From a virus: 20,283 bases of DNA. The notes beneath the pieces are model-generated. The model was not told where the DNA came from. It saw only the letters and a list, made by a program, of their open reading frames with translations, and did not search any database. Below, one piece after another: positions 7,202-13,863 of this stretch. The stretch's first letter is position 1. Each line of letters begins with the position of its first letter. The stretch lies in the IMG/VR virus record IMGVR_UViG_3300017917_001767, positions 1-20,283 of that record. One strand, 5' to 3'. A program made the position numbers and the translations under genes.

Positions 7202-7673
7202 AAAAATTGAGCTAAAAGAAAAAATTGCAGCTGTCGATCAAAACATTCGAGAGCTCTGGGATGCTATGGATCCTGATCAGCAAAAGAGTCTTAAGAGCGA
7301 GTTCTTTATTTTAAATCGCTATATTAGTAATGCAAGATCAAATAATCCAGAAGTGCAACAACACTTTGTACTAACAGTTAACGAATATTTCAACAAGCAT
7401 TGGAACACTCTACAGAAGCATCCTAAACTATTATGGTTGTTGCTATGTATGTGTAGCTATGACGGCCATACACAATTCTATCATGAGTGGATTGGAAATA
7501 AAAAGAAAACTGGAAGCGATAGTAAAAAAGTAAAATTTTTAACGGACATTTATCCTAATAAAAAAACTGATGAAATTGAATTGCTGGCTAAATTAGTTAC
7601 AGATAAAGATCTCAAAGAACTTGCTCGTAAGCACGGCATGGACGAGCCTACTATTGCAAAGAAATTTAAATGA
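7194..7673 (+). CDS. Possible sliding-clamp-loader small subunit (gp62-like)
   Basis: The 159-aa product has the layout of short gp62 homologues in aquatic T4-like phages: a FFILNRYIS block near residue 38, a VNEYFNKHWNTL helix, a LLWLLLC core, then a KKK-rich linker. This is followed by TDIYPNKKTDEIELLAKL and a C-terminal ELARKHGMDE helix. gp62 with gp44 loads the gp45 clamp. In T4 and relatives gp62 sits next to gp44, which is absent here, so context does not support the call. Identity to T4 gp62 is too low to see by eye. Alternative: an unrelated small helical protein. Confidence 0.45.
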   Translation: MSEKIELKEKIAAVDQNIRELWDAMDPDQQKSLKSEFFILNRYISNARSNNPEVQQHFVLTVNEYFNKHWNTLQKHPKLLWLLLCMCSYDGHTQFYHEWIGNKKKTGSDSKKVKFLTDIYPNKKTDEIELLAKLVTDKDLKELARKHGMDEPTIAKKFK

Positions 7674-8362
7674 TGAATTTGGTGAGTCAACCTTACACTT
7701 GTCAATATTGCAGTCATAAGTTTACAAAAGAAAAAACTTTGGCTGTGCATGTCTGCGAACAAAAGCGCCGAGCATTAGCTAAGACTGAACGACATGTTGT
7801 GCTAGGATTTGAAACCTACAATAAATTTTATAAATTGACACAAAATGCAAGACAGGATAAAACATATGAAGAGTTTGCTCGTAGTCCTTATTACAACGCA
7901 TTTGTAAAATTTGGTAGTTTTGTCAGCAATGTAAACCCGCTATATTTTGACAAATTTATCGACTATGTGATTAGATCTGGAACAAAACTTGATCACTGGT
8001 GCAGGGATGAATTATACGACAAGTATGTCATTGATTTGATTAAAACTGAACCTGTAGAAGTTGCATTAGAACGCAGTATCAAACATATGATGGAGTGGGC
8101 AGAGAATAATAACAGCGTGTGGAATCACTACTTTTTATATGTAAGTTTAAGCAGAGCTACATTTGACATCAAAGACGGGAAAGTAAGTCCGTGGTTAATC
8201 TTAAACAGTCCTAACGGAAAAGAACTTTTAAAAAAACTCAACGACGAGCAATTATCTACAATAAGTAATATTATTGATCCTCAATTTTGGTTGAGTAAGT
8301 TTAAAAAATTACCAGCAGATGTTGAATTGGTCAAGCAAGTAGTCAGGGAATCAAATATATGA
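7670..8362 (+). CDS. C2HC zinc-finger protein, 230 aa
   Basis: The N-terminus has a single zinc finger: Cys11-x2-Cys14, then His27-x-Cys29, with a Phe/Leu core (KFTKEKTLAVH). This is the C2H2 scheme with Cys in the last position, usable for DNA, RNA or protein binding. The rest is helical and aromatic (GFETYNKFYKLT, SPYYNAFVKFGSFVSNVNP, KLDHWCRDELY), with a C-terminal IIDPQFWLSKFKKLPAD block. I believe relatives exist in aquatic T4-like phages but cannot name a function. The start may be 7670 or the next ATG at 7673. It overlaps both neighbours. Confidence 0.82.
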   Translation: MMNLVSQPYTCQYCSHKFTKEKTLAVHVCEQKRRALAKTERHVVLGFETYNKFYKLTQNARQDKTYEEFARSPYYNAFVKFGSFVSNVNPLYFDKFIDYVIRSGTKLDHWCRDELYDKYVIDLIKTEPVEVALERSIKHMMEWAENNNSVWNHYFLYVSLSRATFDIKDGKVSPWLILNSPNGKELLKKLNDEQLSTISNIIDPQFWLSKFKKLPADVELVKQVVRESNI

Positions 8363-8556
8363 CAACTCCAACAAACCACATAAGCGGCGACCCTAATGCT
8401 CTGCATTTAGATTTAGAAGTTATTGTTTCTGAAGAAGATAATTCAGTGTATGTTAAATTTACTGGGTTCGAAAACGTAGACGAAGCAGACAATTATGCAA
8501 CCTATTTAACAGAGACATTACCTTTGCTACTTTTTGAATCAGGAACAAAACATTAA
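8359..8556 (+). CDS. Small acidic protein, 65 aa
   Basis: Starts on an ATGA overlap and ends on a TAATG overlap. The product has a strand pair (LDLEVIVSEEDNSVYVKFTGF) followed by a helix (VDEADNYATYLTETL) and is acidic. Family unknown. Its place in the tight chain and good gene ends make it a likely real gene. Confidence 0.68.
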   Translation: MTTPTNHISGDPNALHLDLEVIVSEEDNSVYVKFTGFENVDEADNYATYLTETLPLLLFESGTKH

Positions 8557-8744
8557 TGGCTGAAAGAATATTAAAAGACGGACGAATAGTTAAAGAGCTA
8601 GAAAAACCAAAAGTACTTGAGGTAAAAACTAAATGTCCAGAAAAATGGAAGTTAATTGATTTAGAAACAGGAGAAGAATACATTGGTTGGCACACCGATG
8701 GTCCTAGATCCTGGCGTAGAGTGGATGATATAAAAGATGCCTGA
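8556..8744 (+). CDS. Small protein, 62 aa
   Basis: Begins at the TAATG overlap with the previous gene. The central CPEKWKLIDLETGEEYIG segment has the look of a small beta domain seen in many phage proteins. The N-terminus is Lys-rich, and the C-terminus ends in a short helix inside the start of the DnaE-like gene (8-base overlap). Function unknown. Confidence 0.65.
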   Translation: MAERILKDGRIVKELEKPKVLEVKTKCPEKWKLIDLETGEEYIGWHTDGPRSWRRVDDIKDA

Positions 8745-9315
8745 TATTGACATAGACTTTGCAGATAGAACACGAGCACTTGAGCACTTCAAGCACGTCA
8801 CCGCGGCCATAGAAGAGAATGGTAGTTTTAAAAAGCACAATACTGGCATATATTGTACTTCTGTGCCGTATAACCCATTTACAGGACTAAGCACAATAGA
8901 TTACAAAACAGCAGAAGATAGAGGTTATTTCAAGATAGACTTTTTGAATGTTAGTGTCTACGAAGGTGTAAAAGACAGAGCACATCTTAAACAATTAATG
9001 GAGACAGAACCACTATGGGATCTACTAGAACAGAAAGATTTCGCGGATTTACTATTCCACGTAAATGGGCACAGTGGATTATTGAAACAGATGAAACCCC
9101 AAAATATAGAAGAGTTGGCAATGTGTATCGCTTTGATCCGCCCTGCCAAGAGACACCTCATTGGGAAGACTTGGACGGAGATTGGCGAGACGATTTGGAC
9201 GAAACCAGAGAACGGTGACTATTATTTTAAAAAGGCACACGCTATCGCCTATGCACATGTGATCGTTGTGCAGATGAATTTAATCTGCGAACAAATTAGT
9301 TACGAGTATTCCTGA
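8737..9315 (+). CDS. Miniature DNA polymerase III alpha-like (DnaE-like) protein
   Basis: The 192-aa product opens with MPDIDIDFADR, the sequence form of the bacterial Pol III alpha palm motif (PDxDxDF, whose two Asp bind metal). It then has DRGYFKIDFLNVSVYEGV, like the G-(L/Y)-x-K-(F/I)-DFLG segment of DnaE. KPQNIEELAMCIALIRPAKR resembles the KP-x-x-FEDI-x-AL-x-RPGP segment, and FKKAHAIAYAHVIVVQMN resembles the DnaE F-x-K-S/A-HA-x-AYA block. Full DnaE is about 1,160 aa, so the fingers insertions, PHP, beta-binding and OB regions are missing. Related short proteins seem to occur in aquatic T4-like phages, which otherwise use a family B polymerase. Polymerase activity is doubtful. The motif order argues for common descent. 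Confidence 0.72.
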   Translation: MPDIDIDFADRTRALEHFKHVTAAIEENGSFKKHNTGIYCTSVPYNPFTGLSTIDYKTAEDRGYFKIDFLNVSVYEGVKDRAHLKQLMETEPLWDLLEQKDFADLLFHVNGHSGLLKQMKPQNIEELAMCIALIRPAKRHLIGKTWTEIGETIWTKPENGDYYFKKAHAIAYAHVIVVQMNLICEQISYEYS

Positions 9316-9965
9316 TGCAAGTAATAGACTTACCTAATATTGGAATAGTGGCAACTGATGTTGGACTAGCTGTAATGGAAGCTGTTGGAAAAGAAATTTC
9401 TAAAATTCAATCAGATTTTTCCAAAGCAACTCCAAACAACAAGAGTCTTGTAGGTAATATTCTTCAAGAATATACTTTATATGATTGTAGAGACACCGTC
9501 TTCGAAAAAGCTAGAGAGTTAGCTTTACTACATCAAAAGACCTACGGGCAACACTATAATGTGGGCATGGTTCAGAATAATCAGTCAACACAGACAAAAC
9601 TAGCAGCATCCTTAAAATTAGGAGGACTGTGGGTCAATTTTATGAAAAAAGGAGAATTTAATCCTATTCATAATCACACGGGTATGTATAGTTTTGTTCT
9701 GTGGTACAAGGTTCCTTATTTTGCCAATATTGAAGACACTGCCAGCCCAGGAAGACGAGCCAGCAGCAATAGATCTGGTAAATTTGAATTTACTTTTACA
9801 AACATACTAGGCAATATTTCTGGATCTGTTATAGATGTCGACAAAACATGGGAAGGGCGTATGATATTGTTCCCTGCGTTACTCAACCACCAAGTGTATC
9901 CTTTTTACAGTAGTGATGACTACAGAATAAGTGTTGCTGGTAATTTATTCCTTGATGCAAAATAA
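9315..9965 (+). CDS. 2OG-Fe(II) oxygenase-like protein (HxH type), second copy
   Basis: 216 aa. The core GEFNPIHNHTGMYSFVLWYKVP gives putative ligands His119 and His121. EGRMILFPALLNHQVYPFYSSDDYRISVAGN supplies His192 and the 2OG-binding Arg204. This order is that of the phage 2OG-FeII_Oxy_5-type enzymes. Sequence identity to the 6575 gene is limited, so it is a divergent paralogue or a separate acquisition, not a recent duplicate. It starts on a TGATG overlap and is followed one base later by the next oxygenase. Substrate unknown. Confidence 0.75.
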   Translation: MQVIDLPNIGIVATDVGLAVMEAVGKEISKIQSDFSKATPNNKSLVGNILQEYTLYDCRDTVFEKARELALLHQKTYGQHYNVGMVQNNQSTQTKLAASLKLGGLWVNFMKKGEFNPIHNHTGMYSFVLWYKVPYFANIEDTASPGRRASSNRSGKFEFTFTNILGNISGSVIDVDKTWEGRMILFPALLNHQVYPFYSSDDYRISVAGNLFLDAK

Positions 9966-9966
9966 A

Positions 9967-10593
9967 ATGAATTTAGAGTACATTGAATCTCCTGTTCCTC
10001 ACATTATCATTCACGACCTATTCAATGAAGAAGATGTAAAACTTATATGGCGAGAGTTGGAATTTTTAACACATCCAGAAAAACTGCTGCCACCAGAAAA
10101 ATCTAGATCAGCTAAAGAAAACGGATTTATTCTAAAACAGAATCATGCTATTTTCTTAGAAGATGTTTATAAAAATCCTGCACACTCTGATATATTCAGA
10201 TCTATAAACAAAGTTTTTACCAAAGAATTCTTTGAGCAAGTATCGGAAAAGAATTCTCTATTTGAATGGACGAAACAGGTTAACAATATTTCGTTTCTTG
10301 TCAGTTATTACGACGAGAATAACAGTTATCTTCCTCACAAAGATAATGCAGTATACACACTATTGATTCATTTTTACAAAGAGCCACAAGCATTCACTGG
10401 AGGAGAGTTAACACTGGGCACAGTGGATTATAAAATTCCTTTAGAAAATAATAGACTTATACTATTCCCTAGTTGGGCTAAACACGGAGTAACTCCTGTT
10501 AAATTTAAAGAAAAACAACAACCGCTGTCAGGTAACGGTAGATATACCATAAGTATTTTCTTTTATATTCATAACATAGTACCCCAATCATGA
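9967..10593 (+). CDS. 2OG-Fe(II) oxygenase, prolyl-4-hydroxylase-like
   Basis: Start chosen at 9967 (MNLEYIESPVPHIII), one base after the upstream stop; earlier in-frame ATGs lie in the previous gene. The 208-aa enzyme has the classical facial triad: HKD with His124 and Asp126, then His173 in LFPSWAKHGVTPV, and Arg192 for 2OG. FTGGELTLG between them is the typical P4H loop. In cells such enzymes hydroxylate proteins; in phages the target is unknown. It belongs to a row of three adjacent oxygenase-type genes. Confidence 0.85.
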   Translation: MNLEYIESPVPHIIIHDLFNEEDVKLIWRELEFLTHPEKLLPPEKSRSAKENGFILKQNHAIFLEDVYKNPAHSDIFRSINKVFTKEFFEQVSEKNSLFEWTKQVNNISFLVSYYDENNSYLPHKDNAVYTLLIHFYKEPQAFTGGELTLGTVDYKIPLENNRLILFPSWAKHGVTPVKFKEKQQPLSGNGRYTISIFFYIHNIVPQS

Positions 10594-11180
10594 TTACTAT
10601 ATTAGATAACGTTATATCAAAAGAGTATCAAGATTATTTAGAAAATCTACTTCTAAATAACTCTGACATGACTTGGCATCTTATCAGGAATCTTAACGAA
10701 GTAAAATCAAATCAGAATCAAATTGAAACACCAGGGCTGTCAATACAGGCTATAAGTGACGGACAAGACCACGGAGCACTTGCATTTATCTTTCGTAGTC
10801 TAGCTTATAGTTTAGGTGAAAAGTTAGATATTAAAATTAAAGAAATTGTAAATGCTAGGACATTTTTACAACTTCCTGGTGGAGATTTAAGTGAGTTAAG
10901 TCCTAAAGAGTTTCATGTAGATTATGCAAGACCTCATAAAGTATTGCTCTATTATGTAAATGATTCAGATGGGCCTACTGTTTTACTGAAAGAACGTTTT
11001 CCGTTTTCTTATAACAAAATAAGTGGAATGTCAGGCGGAGAAATTTTACAGGAAATTGAACCAAAGAAAGGGAGAGTAGTGATGTTCGACGGATCACACT
11101 TTCACTCTAGTTCGATACCATCTAAACAGCTAAGATGTGTTATTAATTTAGATATAACTTTATCTAGTTTTTCTAATTAA
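10590..11180 (+). CDS. 2OG-Fe(II) oxygenase-like protein (HxD type)
   Basis: 196 aa, beginning on an ATGA overlap. The motif FHVDYARPHKVLLYYVND gives His109 and Asp111. GRVVMFDGSHFHSSSIPS gives His172 (or 170), and LRCVINLDI gives Arg182, matching the Fe and 2OG sites. The FHVD...LLYYVN...FDG..FH form is close to the phage P4H-like group. Its 3' end overlaps the convergent minus-strand gene by 21 bases. It is the last gene of the long operon; no terminator hairpin was seen here. Confidence 0.78.
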   Translation: MITILDNVISKEYQDYLENLLLNNSDMTWHLIRNLNEVKSNQNQIETPGLSIQAISDGQDHGALAFIFRSLAYSLGEKLDIKIKEIVNARTFLQLPGGDLSELSPKEFHVDYARPHKVLLYYVNDSDGPTVLLKERFPFSYNKISGMSGGEILQEIEPKKGRVVMFDGSHFHSSSIPSKQLRCVINLDITLSSFSN

Positions 11181-11534
11181 TTGAACGGATTTTCGTTTAA
11201 CTCGTTTAAGTGTTAAATTCATTAAATTAACTACTGGGCCTAAAACTACCCGTACATCTTTACTATTAAAAGTTTTAATAGCGTAGGCAAATGGTTTTAT
11301 TTGATCCCTACAGATAATACTTATAGGAAACTGCCTGTTTGATTCCCACCACCAAGTTTCGCCTATTTCTAAAAAAGTAGCCCGTTCTTCAGGGCTTCTT
11401 ATTGAATTTAGGTCGTAGAAGCTGGTAACAAACTGGTCCTGGTTAATTATTATGCCTACGTATTCGTCTTCACCGTAGTTTAAGACGCTAATAAAAGGCA
11501 AATTTTGTTCTATACTATCTCTTAATTTTGCCAT
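11160..11534 (-). CDS. Hypothetical protein, 124 aa
   Basis: Minus-strand gene converging on the last oxygenase gene. The product has a strand-rich first half (LPFISVLNYGEDEYVGIIINQDQ) and a WWWES motif (ETWWWESNRQFPISI). A central IKTFNSKDVRVVLGPVV and a very basic C-terminus (LKRVKRKSVQLIRKTR) suggest nucleic-acid or membrane-surface contact. It looks like a protein kept in aquatic T4-like phages, function unknown to me. Its ATG shares bases with the late-type motif CATAAATA of the opposite strand. No ribosome site or convincing promoter is visible for it. Confidence 0.82.
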   Translation of the reverse strand: MAKLRDSIEQNLPFISVLNYGEDEYVGIIINQDQFVTSFYDLNSIRSPEERATFLEIGETWWWESNRQFPISIICRDQIKPFAYAIKTFNSKDVRVVLGPVVNLMNLTLKRVKRKSVQLIRKTR

Positions 11535-11539
11535 AAATA
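11533..11539 (+). promoter_or_regulatory. T4-late-type promoter ATAAATA
   Basis: CATAAATA lies 20 bases before the 11560 ATG, with a ribosome site AAGGG (11546-11550) between. T4-like phages mark late promoters with TATAAATA, read by gp55-directed RNA polymerase. A structural-type gene follows, as expected. It overlaps the start codon of the divergent minus-strand gene. Confidence 0.65.
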
Positions 11540-11559
11540 TGTAATAAGGGTTTGTCCAA

Positions 11560-12660
11560 ATGCAAAAAATTTCAAGTTATTTATATCCAAATAGAATTGA
11601 GCTATTGGCTGATTTGGCAGGCTTTCCTACGGAGTGGACTAACGTGTACCAAAGAACAGTTAAAATTTATAATGGGATTGATAATACCCTAGAGTTTGAT
11701 ATTAAGAACGCAGATCAAAAGCGTATTGATTTAAGTACACTATCTTCTATTGAATTAAACGTAATGGATGCCAGCGGCCAAGCACTTAGTAATAGTCCGT
11801 ATACAGTTACACCGTTGAATCAAACAACTCTTAAAGGATTAGCATCTGTAACTATACCGCAAGAAGATTTAGTAAATTTACAAAATCAATATCTAACCTA
11901 TAGCGTCACTGCGGTTAAAGACGGTCGCGACGTAATCTTATATGGAGACAGCAGATTTGGAGCAACTGGAACTATTGAGCTTGTTGGAAACGCACTACCA
12001 GTTTTCAGAGATGAAAGAGTTTATAAAACATTTACAGCAGAGATTGATTTAAAAGGCCATCCGACTTATCATAGCCCTGCCATACCTGCAACATTCTATG
12101 AAGCAGAAAAAACTTCAACACTGAGTTTTGATGTTAGCCTTAAAGGATTCACTGGAAGTGTTTGGTTAGAAGCAACTGAACAAAGTACTATAAACACAGA
12201 AGCATGGAAGAAAGCCCCTTATATTGATTCTCAGACTTTTGAAGATTTTACTGGTATATGGCAACCCGATTATCAATCTTCTACAAATATTCCAATTGGC
12301 GAAAACAAGTATTTTAGAATCAGTTACACAACACCTCTGTCAAACGGTGTTGGTGCAAGTTTCAGCGTAGTCTTAAGTGACAACTCGTATACTGTAACTG
12401 TTCGTTCTGGCGGCACAGGCTATGCTGTTGGCAGTAAGATTAAAGTATTGGGCAGTACCATTGGCGGTGTTGACGGAATAAACGATTTGACTATTACTGT
12501 TTCAGCCGTGGATGGTGTTAGTGCCAATTACCCAAGTAGCTATAGCGTTAGTTCAATATCAGCAGTTACCATTTCTGGTACGGCACCTGTTGGATCTGGA
12601 ACCTATATTGTGACTGGTACGAACCTTACCGGAACCGTTGACAAAATAACAGTCAGTTAA
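11560..12660 (+). CDS. Virion structural-type protein, 366 aa
   Basis: The N-terminus (YLYPNRIELLADLAGFPTEWTNVY) followed by NGIDNTLEFDIKNADQKRIDL looks like a structural protein of aquatic T4-like phages. IELNVMDASGQAL and DVILYGDSRFGATGTIELVG suggest beta-sandwich domains. The last 130 residues are Ser/Thr/Gly/Val-rich with repeated strand turns (SYTVTVRSGGTGYAVGSKI), a form common in tail or capsid decoration domains. No signal peptide or membrane segment. A late-type promoter and an AAGGG ribosome site precede it. The promoter of the next gene is embedded in its last codons. The exact virion location is unknown. Confidence 0.72.
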   Translation: MQKISSYLYPNRIELLADLAGFPTEWTNVYQRTVKIYNGIDNTLEFDIKNADQKRIDLSTLSSIELNVMDASGQALSNSPYTVTPLNQTTLKGLASVTIPQEDLVNLQNQYLTYSVTAVKDGRDVILYGDSRFGATGTIELVGNALPVFRDERVYKTFTAEIDLKGHPTYHSPAIPATFYEAEKTSTLSFDVSLKGFTGSVWLEATEQSTINTEAWKKAPYIDSQTFEDFTGIWQPDYQSSTNIPIGENKYFRISYTTPLSNGVGASFSVVLSDNSYTVTVRSGGTGYAVGSKIKVLGSTIGGVDGINDLTITVSAVDGVSANYPSSYSVSSISAVTISGTAPVGSGTYIVTGTNLTGTVDKITVS

Positions 12661-12667
12661 GTATAAT
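12638..12667 (+). promoter_or_regulatory. Near-consensus sigma70 promoter for primase
   Basis: TTGACA (12638-12643) and TATAAT (12662-12667) are both perfect consensus hexamers with an 18-base spacer. The -35 box lies inside the coding end of the upstream virion gene. Only six bases separate the -10 box from the primase ATG at 12674, so the transcript should start at or next to the start codon. Confidence 0.85.
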
Positions 12668-12673
12668 AGTGCT

Positions 12674-13669
12674 ATGAGCCTCATAGCCGACACATTACTA
12701 ACATTCTTACCTGCCAAAAGAAAACAAACTCCTAGCGGTTGGATTAGCTTCAATGCCCCATGCTGTAATGACAAAAGACAGCGCGGCGGATTCATTATGA
12801 ATGCAGGAGATGCGGTCAGCTATCATTGTTTTAACTGCGGATTCAAAGCCAGTTGGCAACCAGGAAGAACTATCAGTGCCAAAATGAATAAGCTCATGCG
12901 GGACTTGAACATGCCCGATGATATTATCAGTCAACTAAGATTAGAAGCACTGAGACTTAATCAAAATGAAAATGCAACTGTAAGAGAAGTTATTCCTAAG
13001 TTCGATGAACGTGCATTGCCCATGGATGCAAAAAGTCTAGAAGAGTGGAGCACTTGGATCGAATTACAAGGTTGGGAAAATACTGATCAAGAACTAATCA
13101 ATGCGTTCTGTTATCTACGTAATATACGCAACATAGATCCATATTCATTTCCTTTCTATTGGACTAATAAGATTGGATTTAAGAACAGAATTATTATCCC
13201 TTTTTACAAAGATGGTATAATTGTAGGCTATACTGCCAGGGCTACTAACGATGCTAAACCTAAATTTATCAGCGAGCAACAGCCAGGATATGTGTTTAAT
13301 TTAGACAATCAAACACAGAACAAACAGTTCGTGATTGTTTGCGAAGGCCCGTTTGACGCGATAAGTATTGATGGATGTGCGCTACTGGGTGCCGAAATAA
13401 AAGACAGTCAGAACTGGCTGTTAAAACAGTTGGGTAAAGAGATAATACTAGTTCCGGATAGAGACCATGAAGGCCCTCGTACAGTAGAGCAAGCGTTAGA
13501 ATATGGATGGTCAGTGAGTATGCCAGACTGGCCTTCTGGCGTTAAAGATGTTAACGATGCTGTTTGTAAATTAGGCAAACTAGCAACACTATACCTAATA
13601 CTGCAACATCGAGAGTCAAACAGTCTTAAGATACAACTAAGGGCAAAGAAATGGTTCGTAGAACTATAA
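12674..13669 (+). CDS. 61: DNA primase gp61-type
   Basis: The 331-aa product has a zinc-binding N-terminus with Cys30, Cys31, His51, Cys52 and Cys55 around PCCND and YHCFNCGF. A TOPRIM domain follows: VIVCEGPFDAI with Glu224 and Asp228, then LVPDRDHEG with Asp262 and Asp264 for metal. T4 gp61 is 342 aa and makes RNA primers for the gp41 helicase, whose gene follows after one small gene. SWQPG after the finger and RIIIPFYKDG (the RNAP basic strand) fit primases. No Shine-Dalgarno is possible because the promoter -10 box is six bases upstream. The C-terminal codons overlap the next gene. Confidence 0.9.
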   Translation: MSLIADTLLTFLPAKRKQTPSGWISFNAPCCNDKRQRGGFIMNAGDAVSYHCFNCGFKASWQPGRTISAKMNKLMRDLNMPDDIISQLRLEALRLNQNENATVREVIPKFDERALPMDAKSLEEWSTWIELQGWENTDQELINAFCYLRNIRNIDPYSFPFYWTNKIGFKNRIIIPFYKDGIIVGYTARATNDAKPKFISEQQPGYVFNLDNQTQNKQFVIVCEGPFDAISIDGCALLGAEIKDSQNWLLKQLGKEIILVPDRDHEGPRTVEQALEYGWSVSMPDWPSGVKDVNDAVCKLGKLATLYLILQHRESNSLKIQLRAKKWFVEL

Positions 13670-13863
13670 AAATACCAAAACATGGCGGGCCCGACGGACA
13701 AGGGTTACCAAGAAATGCATTTGAGCAGTTGTATGCGGTTATCGAAGATTTGACCTTGACCGATGAAGAAGTTAAACTAGCAATAGAGCTATGTCTTGCT
13801 GTCAGCACACAGAAGCAGTGGAATGATGAATACAGACAAGATTTAATTAAGAGAATTGAATGA
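13651..13863 (+). CDS. Small protein between primase and helicase, 70 aa
   Basis: AAGGG at 13639-13643 lies seven bases upstream of the ATG, inside the primase gene. The product is basic at its start (MVRRTIKIPKHGGPDG) and then helical (AFEQLYAVIEDLTLTDEEVKLAIELC). It ends on an ATGA overlap with the helicase gene. Lying between gp61 and gp41, a link to the primosome is plausible, but the family is not recognised. Confidence 0.75.
   Translation: MVRRTIKIPKHGGPDGQGLPRNAFEQLYAVIEDLTLTDEEVKLAIELCLAVSTQKQWNDEYRQDLIKRIE

Noticed and set aside
9015-9218. 67-codon plus-strand frame within the DnaE-like gene, with a Trp/Asp-rich product.
   Set aside because: It lies wholly inside the DnaE-like gene, whose frame carries ordered family motifs over the same bases. 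No ribosome site and no chaining to neighbours.
10653-10660. CTAAATAA inside the fourth oxygenase gene as a late promoter.
   Set aside because: It lies within coding sequence with no gene start downstream; chance match in AT-rich DNA.
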